From positions 1 to 39,781 of the forward strand of contig CALUVE010000019.1 of the NCBI GenBank assembly GCA_944324135.1: DNA of 39,781 nucleotides, read 5' to 3'. The position numbers and the translations under genes were made by a program. Each line of letters opens with the position of its first letter. Position 1 is the first letter of the stretch. This stretch comes from Candidatus Gastranaerophilales bacterium. Lineage in GTDB: Bacteria > Cyanobacteriota > Vampirovibrionia > Gastranaerophilales > Gastranaerophilaceae. Positions 24,601 to 31,637 of the stretch are shown here, one piece after another. The notes under the pieces were generated by a model that searched no databases, was not told where the DNA came from, and saw nothing but the letters and a program-made list of their open reading frames with translations.

Positions 24601-24707
24601 ATGTAGACGATTAAGGCTCAAGCCCGCAGGAAAGAAAAACCTGCCATAGTTGACGGCAAAGCTGTTTATCGGCAGAACAGAGATGTTTTGTGTTCAGAAG
24701 GGAGAAT
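24601..24707 (+). promoter_or_regulatory. Structured 5' leader of the control gene
   Basis: Three local stems are visible: GCAGG/CCTGC (around 24626-24645), an outer CTGCC/GGCAG pairing, and GAACA/TGTTC just upstream of the start. The core GACGGCAAAGCTG recalls, but does not match, known riboswitch motifs. Could be a regulatory leader. Confidence 0.35.
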
Positions 24708-25091
24708 ATGGGATATATACATTGCTGCGGAGGGCTGCGTAAGTGCAGAACTTTTAGCCTCACTCCGCGCGAAAATTACGTATTATCAGAACTGGATTAT
24801 CTAAAATCCTGTCCTGTATGCGGACATACTGTTGTTCAACTCACCAGAGTCAATACGGAGGACAACATTTCCGTTATAAGAAAAGTAAATAAGAAAGCTA
24901 TAGACTTTTTTAAAAAATTAAAAAGTGAAATTTTATACGAAATAAAACCACAAAAAGAAACAATCCCTAAAGGGAGTTTCTATCTTAATTACAATGAATA
25001 CGGCGTGAGAAAGAGGTGTTATTCAAATCTCAGCGCCTTAAAAATAGGGTTGACTGAAAATAAATTTTTAAATATCGCTAAAACTCTTTAA
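24708..25091 (+). CDS. Small Cys-rich (zinc-finger-like) protein
   Basis: 127 residues from ATG 24708, preceded by GGGAG at short spacing; an in-frame GTG at 24690 was rejected. Cysteines at 6, 7, 13, 35 and 38 (SCPVCG) could form a zinc finger in the first 40 residues, recalling Com-like phage translational regulators but with poor similarity. The rest is basic and helical (KVNKKAIDFFKKLKSE) with a C-terminal basic YGVRKRCYSN. It is followed by a terminator and preceded by an operator and structured leader, so it is an early control gene of the block, by inference. Confidence 0.65.
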   Translation: MGYIHCCGGLRKCRTFSLTPRENYVLSELDYLKSCPVCGHTVVQLTRVNTEDNISVIRKVNKKAIDFFKKLKSEILYEIKPQKETIPKGSFYLNYNEYGVRKRCYSNLSALKIGLTENKFLNIAKTL

Positions 25092-25118
25092 AATCCTTTA
25101 ATTATCTTACCCGAAACA

Positions 25119-25144
25119 CAGGGAAGCATTAAGCTTCCCTTTTA
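25119..25144 (+). terminator. Terminator after the control gene
   Basis: A perfect 7-bp stem GGGAAGC (25121-25127) with GCTTCCC (25133-25139), loop ATTAA, then TTTTT. Confidence 0.85.
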
Positions 25145-25177
25145 CTTTAAAAATTGGAAATATTATTAACAAAAAAA

Positions 25178-25195
25178 ATTAGCACTTAGGCTAAT
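25178..25195 (+). promoter_or_regulatory. Palindrome upstream of LuxR-type gene
   Basis: ATTAGC-acttag-GCTAAT (25178-25195) is a perfect 6-bp inverted repeat, directly followed by TATAAA (25195-25200). It may be the operator of the downstream HTH gene. No good -35 box is seen. Confidence 0.4.
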
Positions 25196-25240
25196 ATAAA
25201 AACAATATAAAAAGCTCAAAATCCAAATAAAGGAATTAAG

Positions 25241-25447
25241 ATGAAACTATCACAGAAAGAGACGGAAATTATAACTTTGGTTGCGAGGGGTTTTGAAGAC
25301 AAAGAAATCGGCACAAAGCTTAAAATTTCAGGGCGGACAGTACAGACTCATCTTACACGAATTATGCTGAAGTTGAATGCCAGAAACAGAACCGCTGCAG
25401 CCATCAGCTACATTAAGCACAATCCGGAATATCTAAAACAACTTTAA
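25241..25447 (+). CDS. Stand-alone LuxR/GerE-type HTH regulator
   Basis: 68 residues that are only a LuxR-family DNA-binding domain: LSQKETEIITLVARGFEDKE (helices 1-2), IGTKLKISGRTVQTHLTRIM (helix-turn-helix with the recognition helix), and LKLNARNRTAAAISYI (dimer helix). Signature residues K/E, ARG, EIG and VQTH are present. Family members are normally fused to a receiver or sensor domain; GerE is the stand-alone exception. AAAGGAA lies before the ATG. The gene is 19 bases from the amidase gene and is probably the transcriptional switch for the downstream cassette. Confidence 0.88.
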   Translation: MKLSQKETEIITLVARGFEDKEIGTKLKISGRTVQTHLTRIMLKLNARNRTAAAISYIKHNPEYLKQL

Positions 25448-25465
25448 ATCAGGAGAGAATAAACA

Positions 25466-25966
25466 ATGAAAAGAATCATACTGCACTGGACTGCGGGCAG
25501 CTATACACCCAATGCCCATGATTTAGAATGCTATCATTATTTAATAGATTCGACGGGCAGCATACATAACGGTAAATTCAAGCCGGAGGACAATCTTGTG
25601 TGCAAAAAAGGAGGCTACGCCGCGCATACCGGAGGGGGGAATACAGGTTCAATAGGGGTAAGTTTTTGCGCTATGTATGGCTATAAAAACAAAAACAACG
25701 CCGGCAAATATCCTATTACCCCGAAACAATTTGAAGCTGGGATGAAATTATGCGCAGAACTCGCCTTGAAATACAATCTGGAGATTACCCCACAAACTGT
25801 TATGACGCATTATGAATTCGGAGAGAAAAACCCCAACACAACAAGCGCCGGCAAAATAGACATAACATATATCCCGCCGTATCCGTGGGTTGACAAAAAT
25901 GATGCCGGCAGCTTTATCCGCTCGAAAATCAAATGGTACAAAAATCAAATACAGGAGAAAAAATAA
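25466..25966 (+). CDS. N-acetylmuramoyl-L-alanine amidase (endolysin-like)
   Basis: 166 residues, a single amidase_2/PGRP-type domain. It cleaves the amide bond between N-acetylmuramic acid and L-alanine of peptidoglycan. The likely zinc ligands are His7 (IILHWTAG), His115 (VMTHYEF) and Asp132 (GKIDITY). YHYLIDSTGSIHNG and NTGSIGVSF match family strands. No signal peptide, so release would need a holin or a virion position. Placement just before the tail nozzle gene suggests a lytic enzyme or tail-associated enzyme. Its stop overlaps the next start by one base (TAATG). Confidence 0.9.
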   Translation: MKRIILHWTAGSYTPNAHDLECYHYLIDSTGSIHNGKFKPEDNLVCKKGGYAAHTGGGNTGSIGVSFCAMYGYKNKNNAGKYPITPKQFEAGMKLCAELALKYNLEITPQTVMTHYEFGEKNPNTTSAGKIDITYIPPYPWVDKNDAGSFIRSKIKWYKNQIQEKK

Positions 25967-27480
25967 TGGAAGTTGCATACTACAATCTATCCGGCGGGAT
26001 AAATCAATCTCTGACAAAAACAGAATTAGGGCTGGATACAAAAAAAATTTACTGGAGTGATGCGGAAAATGTTGAAATTTTACAGAACCGCGGAATTTGC
26101 AAGCAAAACGGAAACATCTGTTTTTTAGAACTTCCTGCAGCAGAAAGCGTCACAGGGATGCATGAGATAGATGCTGATAATGAAAAATTTCTTTTTATCA
26201 CAACATACTCAGGCAAAATATACGTTTATAAAAACAACGGGAATACTCCTACTCTTCTATCAAAAACTCTGAGCGGCAAAACTCCGGTTTTCACCAATTT
26301 TCTTGACGGAGTATTAATTTCTTCGGAAGCTGACTGCCCGTTTTATGTAAAAAATAACCTCTCAATAGTTGAAACAAATGCAAAGGATATAAATAAATCC
26401 ACGCTAACTTCAACAATTACCACTGTTTACAAAGGTCGAATATGGATTGCAAAAGATTCGGTAATTTATTATTCTGCACTCGGTTCATACACTGATTTTA
26501 CAACTGAAAATGACGCCGGCTACATTAGAGATTTTCATACCGACACAGCAGATATTATTGCACTAAAGCCGTATAAAGATTACCTTGCAATTTACAAAAA
26601 AAATAAAGTCTACCTCCTGACCGGCACAAGCCCTGATGATTTTGCAATAACACCGTTTGCAGAAAAAGGAGCACTCTCTTCCGGCTCTATAGTGAATGTT
26701 GAGAACAAACAGTATTTCTTAAGCAACGGAATCTTTGCGCTGGAACAGGTAGGAGAACTTAATCAAATCCAGCTCGGGTCAGAAATTTCACTGAAAATCA
26801 AACCTGAATTTTCAAAATTTGACAAAGCAAGACTAAATGAAACTCTGGCACTCCATTACGAAAACAGAAGCCAGATATGGTTTTTCTTCCCATACTATGA
26901 CTCCACATATTTTCAGACAATATGGATAAACGATTATGTGAACAAATGCTGGTACAAAAGAGTCCTGCCGCAAAATATAACAACCGCAGCAATTTATGAT
27001 GGCTATGTAATAACAGCGGATAATGAGGGAAAAATCTACAGGGAGGATTACGGAACATCTTTCAACGGAGAGCCTGTAAAATTTATGTGGAAGTCTCCTT
27101 TTCTTGCAATATCTTCAGCACACCACAGAAAAACCATTGATGAATTCTACTTTCTGCTGGATGAAGCCTATGACAACAACTTTGATTTTTCCGTATACAA
27201 AGATTACGACAGCGAATATTCTGATGATTTGGAAAAAATATATTCCATCCATTTTGACCACCTAATATGGAGCAACGGCACGGAAACACAACATTACAAA
27301 GACTATTGGCCTGAAGATGATGAAACCGGTCCGGTTTGGGCTATCGGAAGAAACACTCTTGAAAAAGCTGAAATATCAGAAGCTAACTATTCAATTCAGC
27401 TATGCGTAACAGGAACAACCGCCAAACAAGCCTGCGGAATTATAGGTTTGCAATTCAGGGAAATTTATAACGACGACTGA
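25966..27480 (+). CDS. Podovirus-like tail nozzle/hub protein
   Basis: 504 residues from the ATG at 25966 (AGGAG 10 bases upstream; a longer in-frame start at 25933 was rejected). Many repeating strands of the form KIYVYKNN, RIWIAKDSVIYYSAL and YLAIYKKNKVYLLTG suggest a beta-propeller, as in the gp10-like/gp12-like nozzle proteins of short-tailed phages. YYSALGSYTDFTTENDAGYI is a phrase typical of these. It would cap the portal and adaptor and close the DNA channel. Assignment rests on fold-like pattern and neighbours rather than a clear motif. Confidence 0.6.
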   Translation: MEVAYYNLSGGINQSLTKTELGLDTKKIYWSDAENVEILQNRGICKQNGNICFLELPAAESVTGMHEIDADNEKFLFITTYSGKIYVYKNNGNTPTLLSKTLSGKTPVFTNFLDGVLISSEADCPFYVKNNLSIVETNAKDINKSTLTSTITTVYKGRIWIAKDSVIYYSALGSYTDFTTENDAGYIRDFHTDTADIIALKPYKDYLAIYKKNKVYLLTGTSPDDFAITPFAEKGALSSGSIVNVENKQYFLSNGIFALEQVGELNQIQLGSEISLKIKPEFSKFDKARLNETLALHYENRSQIWFFFPYYDSTYFQTIWINDYVNKCWYKRVLPQNITTAAIYDGYVITADNEGKIYREDYGTSFNGEPVKFMWKSPFLAISSAHHRKTIDEFYFLLDEAYDNNFDFSVYKDYDSEYSDDLEKIYSIHFDHLIWSNGTETQHYKDYWPEDDETGPVWAIGRNTLEKAEISEANYSIQLCVTGTTAKQACGIIGLQFREIYNDD

Positions 27481-27545
27481 TTTATAAACACTACTCATCA
27501 AAAAATATAAGTACAACAGAGAAAAAAAAAGAAAGGAAAAACTAA

Positions 27546-28466
27546 ATGTCAAACAAATACGCCGCATTTATTCCGGAAATCTGGAGCCAAAAGTTAAACA
27601 CTATGCTTGAAAAAGATTGCGTAATGCTTCAGTGTGTAAACAGAAATTACGAAGGAGACATCAAAAATCAGGGTGACAAAGTTAAAATCATCACTCCTGC
27701 AAAAGTAAATGTTTCCACCTTGAGCGATGCTGCATTGACCTACAACGAACTTGAACCGACATCAATGGAACTTGTCATTGACCAGAAAAAATTCTTCGCA
27801 TTCAAAATCAATGATGTCGCAGCGGTACAGGCAAACACAGATATTATGGAAGCACATCTTGCCAATGCTAAAAAAGCAATTGAAGAAGTTCAGGATTCAT
27901 ATCTGCTCGGGCAGCACGCCTACGTAGACTCTTCAAATATTATAGGAAGCGACGACTCTCCGATAACATTGAACAAAACAACTATCTACGAACAATTTGT
28001 AAAACTTGCACTTGCCCTGAAGAATTCAGATGCTGTCACAGGCTCAAAACGTCCATGGGTTGTGATTAACCCTACAATTGAATCTTACCTTCTCCAGAGC
28101 ACTGAATTTATCGGTGCGCACAATGTTGCAGACGAAACTTTGAGAGAAGGCGCTATAGGCAGAATTGCCGGAATGGACGTACTTGTCAGCACAAACCTGA
28201 CAGAAGTTGACGGTCTGTATTATGTTCTTGCAGGGACAAACGAAGCAATCACATTTGCTTCCCAGCTTGCGAAAGTAGAAAGTCTGAGAGACAAAGACAG
28301 CTTCTCAGACCTTATCAGAGGCTTGTATTTGTACGGGGCAAAAACAGTTCAGCCAAAAGCGCTTGCCAAAATGGTTGTGTCAGCACCGGACGCATCAGTA
28401 TCTGGTTCAGAAGCTGATTCAGACTCTGATACTGACACAGATACAGACACTGATAACGATGTATAA
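27546..28466 (+). CDS. Major capsid protein (HK97-like)
   Basis: 306 residues. The N-terminal half (MSNKYAAFIPEIWSQKLNTM; KNQGDKVKIITPAKVNVS) and the central PWVVINPTIESYL and GRIAGMDVLVSTN phrases are typical of coat proteins of the P22/HK97 group. The terminal tail SGSEADSDSDTDTDTDTDN is a low-complexity acidic repeat encoded by repeated GAYACW hexamers (28408-28463). GGAAA lies upstream of the ATG. A hairpin terminator at 28496-28530 follows, which would uncouple its expression from the downstream genes. No protease or HK97 delta domain is visible. Confidence 0.82.
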   Translation: MSNKYAAFIPEIWSQKLNTMLEKDCVMLQCVNRNYEGDIKNQGDKVKIITPAKVNVSTLSDAALTYNELEPTSMELVIDQKKFFAFKINDVAAVQANTDIMEAHLANAKKAIEEVQDSYLLGQHAYVDSSNIIGSDDSPITLNKTTIYEQFVKLALALKNSDAVTGSKRPWVVINPTIESYLLQSTEFIGAHNVADETLREGAIGRIAGMDVLVSTNLTEVDGLYYVLAGTNEAITFASQLAKVESLRDKDSFSDLIRGLYLYGAKTVQPKALAKMVVSAPDASVSGSEADSDSDTDTDTDTDNDV

Positions 28467-28495
28467 GAGTTCAGGTTAACTTCCTTACCCCGAGA

Positions 28496-28530
28496 AGCAC
28501 CCGCAGATTTCCTTATATCTGCGGATGCTT
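28496..28530 (+). terminator. Terminator after capsid gene
   Basis: Stem AGCACCCGCAGAT (28496-28508) with ATCTGCGGATGCT (one mismatch; 28517-28529). A weak T tract (TTTATAAG) follows. Confidence 0.65.
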
Positions 28531-28551
28531 TATAAGAAAGAAAGGATAAAA

Positions 28552-28824
28552 ATGTTTGAAAAATTTAAAGAAACGGTGAAAGAATTGGCACACACAGCAG
28601 TTCTAAAAGCAGAAGATGCTCTCGGAAGCAAAACCGGTCAGATGAAAAAAGAAATGGCTCTGAATTATATAATCAAAAATCTTCCGCTGCCATCATTTCT
28701 GAAACCGCTCATCGTAAAACTTATATCCGGCTTTATAGATGACGCTATAGAATTTGCCGTGGATTACATGAAAAAGCACAATTGTGAAGAACCGCAATCA
28801 GGAGAAAAAAATGATGAACTATAA
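28552..28824 (+). CDS. Small helical phage protein
   Basis: 90 residues from the ATG at 28552 (GAAAGGA 8 bases upstream); an in-frame TTG at 28525 lies in the terminator hairpin and was rejected. Amphipathic helices; a moderately hydrophobic stretch (LPLPSFLKPLIVKLISGFID) could touch or span a membrane, so a holin-like role is possible but not supported by a charged tail pattern. The C-terminus is acidic. Overlaps the next gene by 14 bases. Family not recognised. Confidence 0.65.
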   Translation: MFEKFKETVKELAHTAVLKAEDALGSKTGQMKKEMALNYIIKNLPLPSFLKPLIVKLISGFIDDAIEFAVDYMKKHNCEEPQSGEKNDEL

Positions 28825-29413
28825 TGAACGACAACAAATTTCATCACCTGCCGAAAATCAAAACCCCGTTTTGGAACAGGAGATTAATGCATACTTAAAA
28901 CAAAAATTAGGGAATCAGAATTTCACAGGGACACAGCAGGAAATGTTGAAGAAGATGTTACTAAATAACGAACAAGGGAGTTCTTTGTTGAAAGATTATC
29001 TAAATAGTGTGTGTGATGCAATTATCAAAAATAATGCAAAAACTTCAACAGCCGCCAATGATAACCTGAAAAAATTCTTTGATATGGATGGTAGAAATGA
29101 AGTAATGAATTATCTCAAAAATTCCAACATGGATTTTGATAATGATGAAATACAAAAAATATCAACAATTGTAGAAAAAATAGAAAACTCTGCAATAGAT
29201 AGATATTTAAAACAAAAAGCACGCGAAAAAACAATGCTGGAAGAAAATGAATATGCAAAACAAAAGCTAAAATCCAATGCGCAAAATTCAGGATACAATT
29301 CTTCCGGCAGCAAAATATTTACCCGCGAGCAAATCGGCAAGATGAGTAGTGCGGAATTTGCAAAAAATGAAAAATTAATTATGGAGCAACTGCGCCAGGG
29401 ATTAATACAATAA
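28811..29413 (+). CDS. Coiled-coil, Gln/Asn-rich phage protein (scaffold-like?)
   Basis: 200 residues from ATG 28811, preceded by AGGAG. Strongly helical, rich in Q, N, K and E: DYLNSVCDAIIKNNAKTS, NSAIDRYLKQKAREKTML, and a C-terminal basic/hydrophobic helix. Scaffolding proteins of P22-type phages are helical and charged and usually lie before the capsid gene; here it follows it. It could also be an internal head protein. Overlaps the 90-residue gene by 14 bases and ends before a terminator. Confidence 0.6.
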   Translation: MMNYNERQQISSPAENQNPVLEQEINAYLKQKLGNQNFTGTQQEMLKKMLLNNEQGSSLLKDYLNSVCDAIIKNNAKTSTAANDNLKKFFDMDGRNEVMNYLKNSNMDFDNDEIQKISTIVEKIENSAIDRYLKQKAREKTMLEENEYAKQKLKSNAQNSGYNSSGSKIFTREQIGKMSSAEFAKNEKLIMEQLRQGLIQ

Positions 29414-29428
29414 CAAATTCCAAAAATC

Positions 29429-29463
29429 GACGGGGTTAACATTAACAACCCCGCCGGTTTTTA
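29429..29463 (+). terminator. Terminator before the adaptor gene
   Basis: A 7-bp stem CGGGGTT (29431-29437) with AACCCCG (29447-29453), loop AACATTAAC, followed by CCGGTTTTTAT. Confidence 0.75.
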
Positions 29464-29478
29464 TAAAAGGAGAACACG

Positions 29479-30117
29479 ATGAATTATTTTGAAATAATGA
29501 ACAAATGTCTGGTAGAACTGGGCTATAAACAGGTCAACGTTTTTGCAGAATTGACAAAAAACGACCACCTGAAACTTAAAAACATAATTAATATTATAAA
29601 TAATACAATATGCAGATATGACAACTGGTATTTTTTAATGAGGAAAAAACAGCTGGAGCTTGAATCAGGCAACACCGAAATTCCGAATACAATAGACGGC
29701 AGAATTATAAAAGTCATGATTGATAATCAGGAATATGATTACCTGATAAATTACGAAGATTTTATAGGCCGTACAATTCCGGAAAAATGTTTCACCGTCT
29801 GCGGGGACAAACTTATTTTTCCTGAGTTCAAAAATGAAAAAACTATCAGCATAACTTATTACACCAAAAACACTGCAATATCAGCAGACGGGACAGAAAA
29901 AAGCATGCTTGAAGCCGAAACTGATACTTCTCTGATACCCATGCCGTTTGTAGAACCGCTCCTTGTCTATGGAAGCTGTATGAGACTCAAAGCTAATCCG
30001 CAGCATGTCAAATTCAGCTACTGGTACGGCATGTACAAAGAAGCACTTTCTGATATGAGAGCACAAATTTCAATATCGGCAAAAGAGATGCCTCTAATCA
30101 AAATGCACAGGAAATAA
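29479..30117 (+). CDS. Head-tail adaptor, podovirus gp4-like
   Basis: 212 residues. WYFLMRKKQLELESGNTEIP, DYLINYEDFIGRT, CGDKLIFPEF and ITYYTKNT are typical of adaptor proteins that bind below the portal in P22/T7-like virions. Helical N-terminal and C-terminal parts flank a small beta domain. AAAGGAG precedes the ATG. The next gene begins 163 bases downstream after a spacer that may hold a promoter. Its presence, with a nozzle-like protein and no tape measure, implies a short-tailed particle. Confidence 0.72.
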   Translation: MNYFEIMNKCLVELGYKQVNVFAELTKNDHLKLKNIINIINNTICRYDNWYFLMRKKQLELESGNTEIPNTIDGRIIKVMIDNQEYDYLINYEDFIGRTIPEKCFTVCGDKLIFPEFKNEKTISITYYTKNTAISADGTEKSMLEAETDTSLIPMPFVEPLLVYGSCMRLKANPQHVKFSYWYGMYKEALSDMRAQISISAKEMPLIKMHRK

Positions 30118-30279
30118 CACAGACGCTAAACAACCGTGTATCTGGCAAATTTGGGCAAAAAAAACAGGAAGTTTTCATTCCCCCCTGTTAAGATTTACAC
30201 TAGCCGAAATATAAATAGCATGTTTATTATACCTTTTTTTTTGAAAAAACGCAAATTTTGATAAGAAATGTAAAAAATA

Positions 30280-30723
30280 ATGTCACAAAAAATGAAACAA
30301 TTAACACAACAACAAAAAACGTTTGTATCAGAATACATAAAAACACTGGACGGAGAAGATGCAGCTAAAAAAGCCGGCTACAAATCGAAAGACTTCAAAG
30401 AAACTGCAAACAAACTGCTTGCTGAAAATCACATCGTAAAAGAAATTAAAAATCAGATAAACAACCAGATATACTCACTGCGTGTGCAAAAGGGATATGT
30501 AATACAGAAACTTTTACAGATAGCTGAATTTTCGCTTGAGGAAGAAGAAATCACGGACAAAGACGGGAATTATACAGGCAAAAAGAAACTCCGGGATACA
30601 GGAGGCGGCTTAAGAGCACTGGAGAGCCTGTGCAAATATCTCGGAATAAATTCGCCAGAAAATGACGAATACAAACCGGCTAAAATTATTACGATATCTA
30701 ATCTGGACGATGAAAAAATTTAG
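30280..30723 (+). CDS. Terminase small subunit
   Basis: 147 residues. The N-terminal DNA-binding domain is of the terminase_2 type: LTQQQKTFVSEYIKT, DGEDAAKKAGYK, NKLLAENHIVKEIKNQI. It recognises the packaging site and stimulates the large subunit. There is no convincing Shine-Dalgarno sequence before the ATG. The C-terminal acidic part (EEEEITDKDGNY) and LRALESLCKYLGI also fit. The large subunit lies 3.4 kb further on, after the portal, a wider separation than usual. Confidence 0.85.
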   Translation: MSQKMKQLTQQQKTFVSEYIKTLDGEDAAKKAGYKSKDFKETANKLLAENHIVKEIKNQINNQIYSLRVQKGYVIQKLLQIAEFSLEEEEITDKDGNYTGKKKLRDTGGGLRALESLCKYLGINSPENDEYKPAKIITISNLDDEKI

Positions 30724-30744
30724 CAGGAAGAAAGGATTAAAAAA

Positions 30745-31104
30745 ATGAAAAACAACAAAGATTTAGAAGAAGTTTTGATAAATAAAAAAAGCATGGATGA
30801 ACTGATAAAAATGAAAATAGAGAAAGAATTCCAAACAGAAATATCAGCCTCCAGACATAAAAAAACAAAAAAAATTATAACAGACATCAAACAAGTTCCC
30901 AAGGACAAACTTTTCAGTAAACAAGCAGTATTCAAAATTTACAACAGACAAACAGGAACAGAATCCACAATAAACGGCATTCAGGCAGAGGGCATGCTTG
31001 GTTTACAAAACTCCGAGAGAACAAAACTTTTGAATGGAGAAATAACCTCCTTTGCAACAGATGATACTTATATTAAATTTGAAAAAATATGTTTAATTTC
31101 TTAA
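30745..31104 (+). CDS. Hypothetical basic protein
   Basis: 119 residues, highly basic in the first 50 (IKMKIEKEF; SRHKKTKKIITDIK), then a strand-rich section (AVFKIYNRQTGTESTINGIQ). No family recognised. It begins 21 bases after the small terminase stop with AGGAAG upstream, and its end overlaps the acetyltransferase start by 16 bases. It could be a DNA- or capsid-associated accessory protein, but only its location suggests so. Confidence 0.6.
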   Translation: MKNNKDLEEVLINKKSMDELIKMKIEKEFQTEISASRHKKTKKIITDIKQVPKDKLFSKQAVFKIYNRQTGTESTINGIQAEGMLGLQNSERTKLLNGEITSFATDDTYIKFEKICLIS

Positions 31105-31637
31105 CTCTTAATCTTAAACTACAAGACCAAAACACTGCTAACACCAATTTACTTCTTGGCATGCATTTACCCCGCCTTTTCTTTCTTTATAAAAAATACG
31201 AAAAATTACTGCACGATGACTATACACCGCCTGTAAATTTCAAAAAGTTTCTTGATTTTGTTCTTGGGAACAATTTTTTCTGGCTGATAACAGAATCCGA
31301 AACGAACAAATTCGCAGGATTTGTATATCTTGATAATATCACCGGTGACGGTAAACGCTTTCACAGCGCAGAAATCACCACATGCTTTGAGCGGAATTTT
31401 TGGGGAGAAAAGACCAGACTGTGTGCAATGGAATTTTTTGAATATGTTTTTGAAAAATTCGGATTCTACAAAATAAAAGCAGAAATATACCCGCAAAATT
31501 TCAGAGTAAAGACTTTACTGAAAAAATGCGGCTTTATAAAAGAATGCACCCTCAAAAATGAAACTCTGCGAGAGGGGAAACTACAAGATTTAGAAATATA
31601 CGCACTAATAAACAAAAAGAAATGTGAGGAACAATGA
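31089..31637 (+). CDS. GNAT-family acetyltransferase
   Basis: 182 residues. A RimJ/RimL-like layout: a beta strand ending in KFAGFVYLDNI, a CoA-binding region before RNFWGEKTRLCAMEFFEYVF (loop less typical than R/Q-x-x-G-x-G/A), KFGFYKIKAEIYPQNFRVK, and KKCGFIKECTLK toward the end, which match motif B of the fold. It would transfer acetyl from acetyl-CoA to an amine; the substrate is unknown. The next gene overlaps by ATGA. A GNAT between small terminase and portal is unusual for a packaging operon. Confidence 0.75.
   Translation: MFNFLTLNLKLQDQNTANTNLLLGMHLPRLFFLYKKYEKLLHDDYTPPVNFKKFLDFVLGNNFFWLITESETNKFAGFVYLDNITGDGKRFHSAEITTCFERNFWGEKTRLCAMEFFEYVFEKFGFYKIKAEIYPQNFRVKTLLKKCGFIKECTLKNETLREGKLQDLEIYALINKKKCEEQ

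Noticed and set aside
24640-24690. Cyclic-di-GMP riboswitch, because of the GACGGCAAAGC string
   Set aside because: The conserved core GACGCAAAGC is interrupted and the flanking helices do not fit; only a generic structured leader is claimed.
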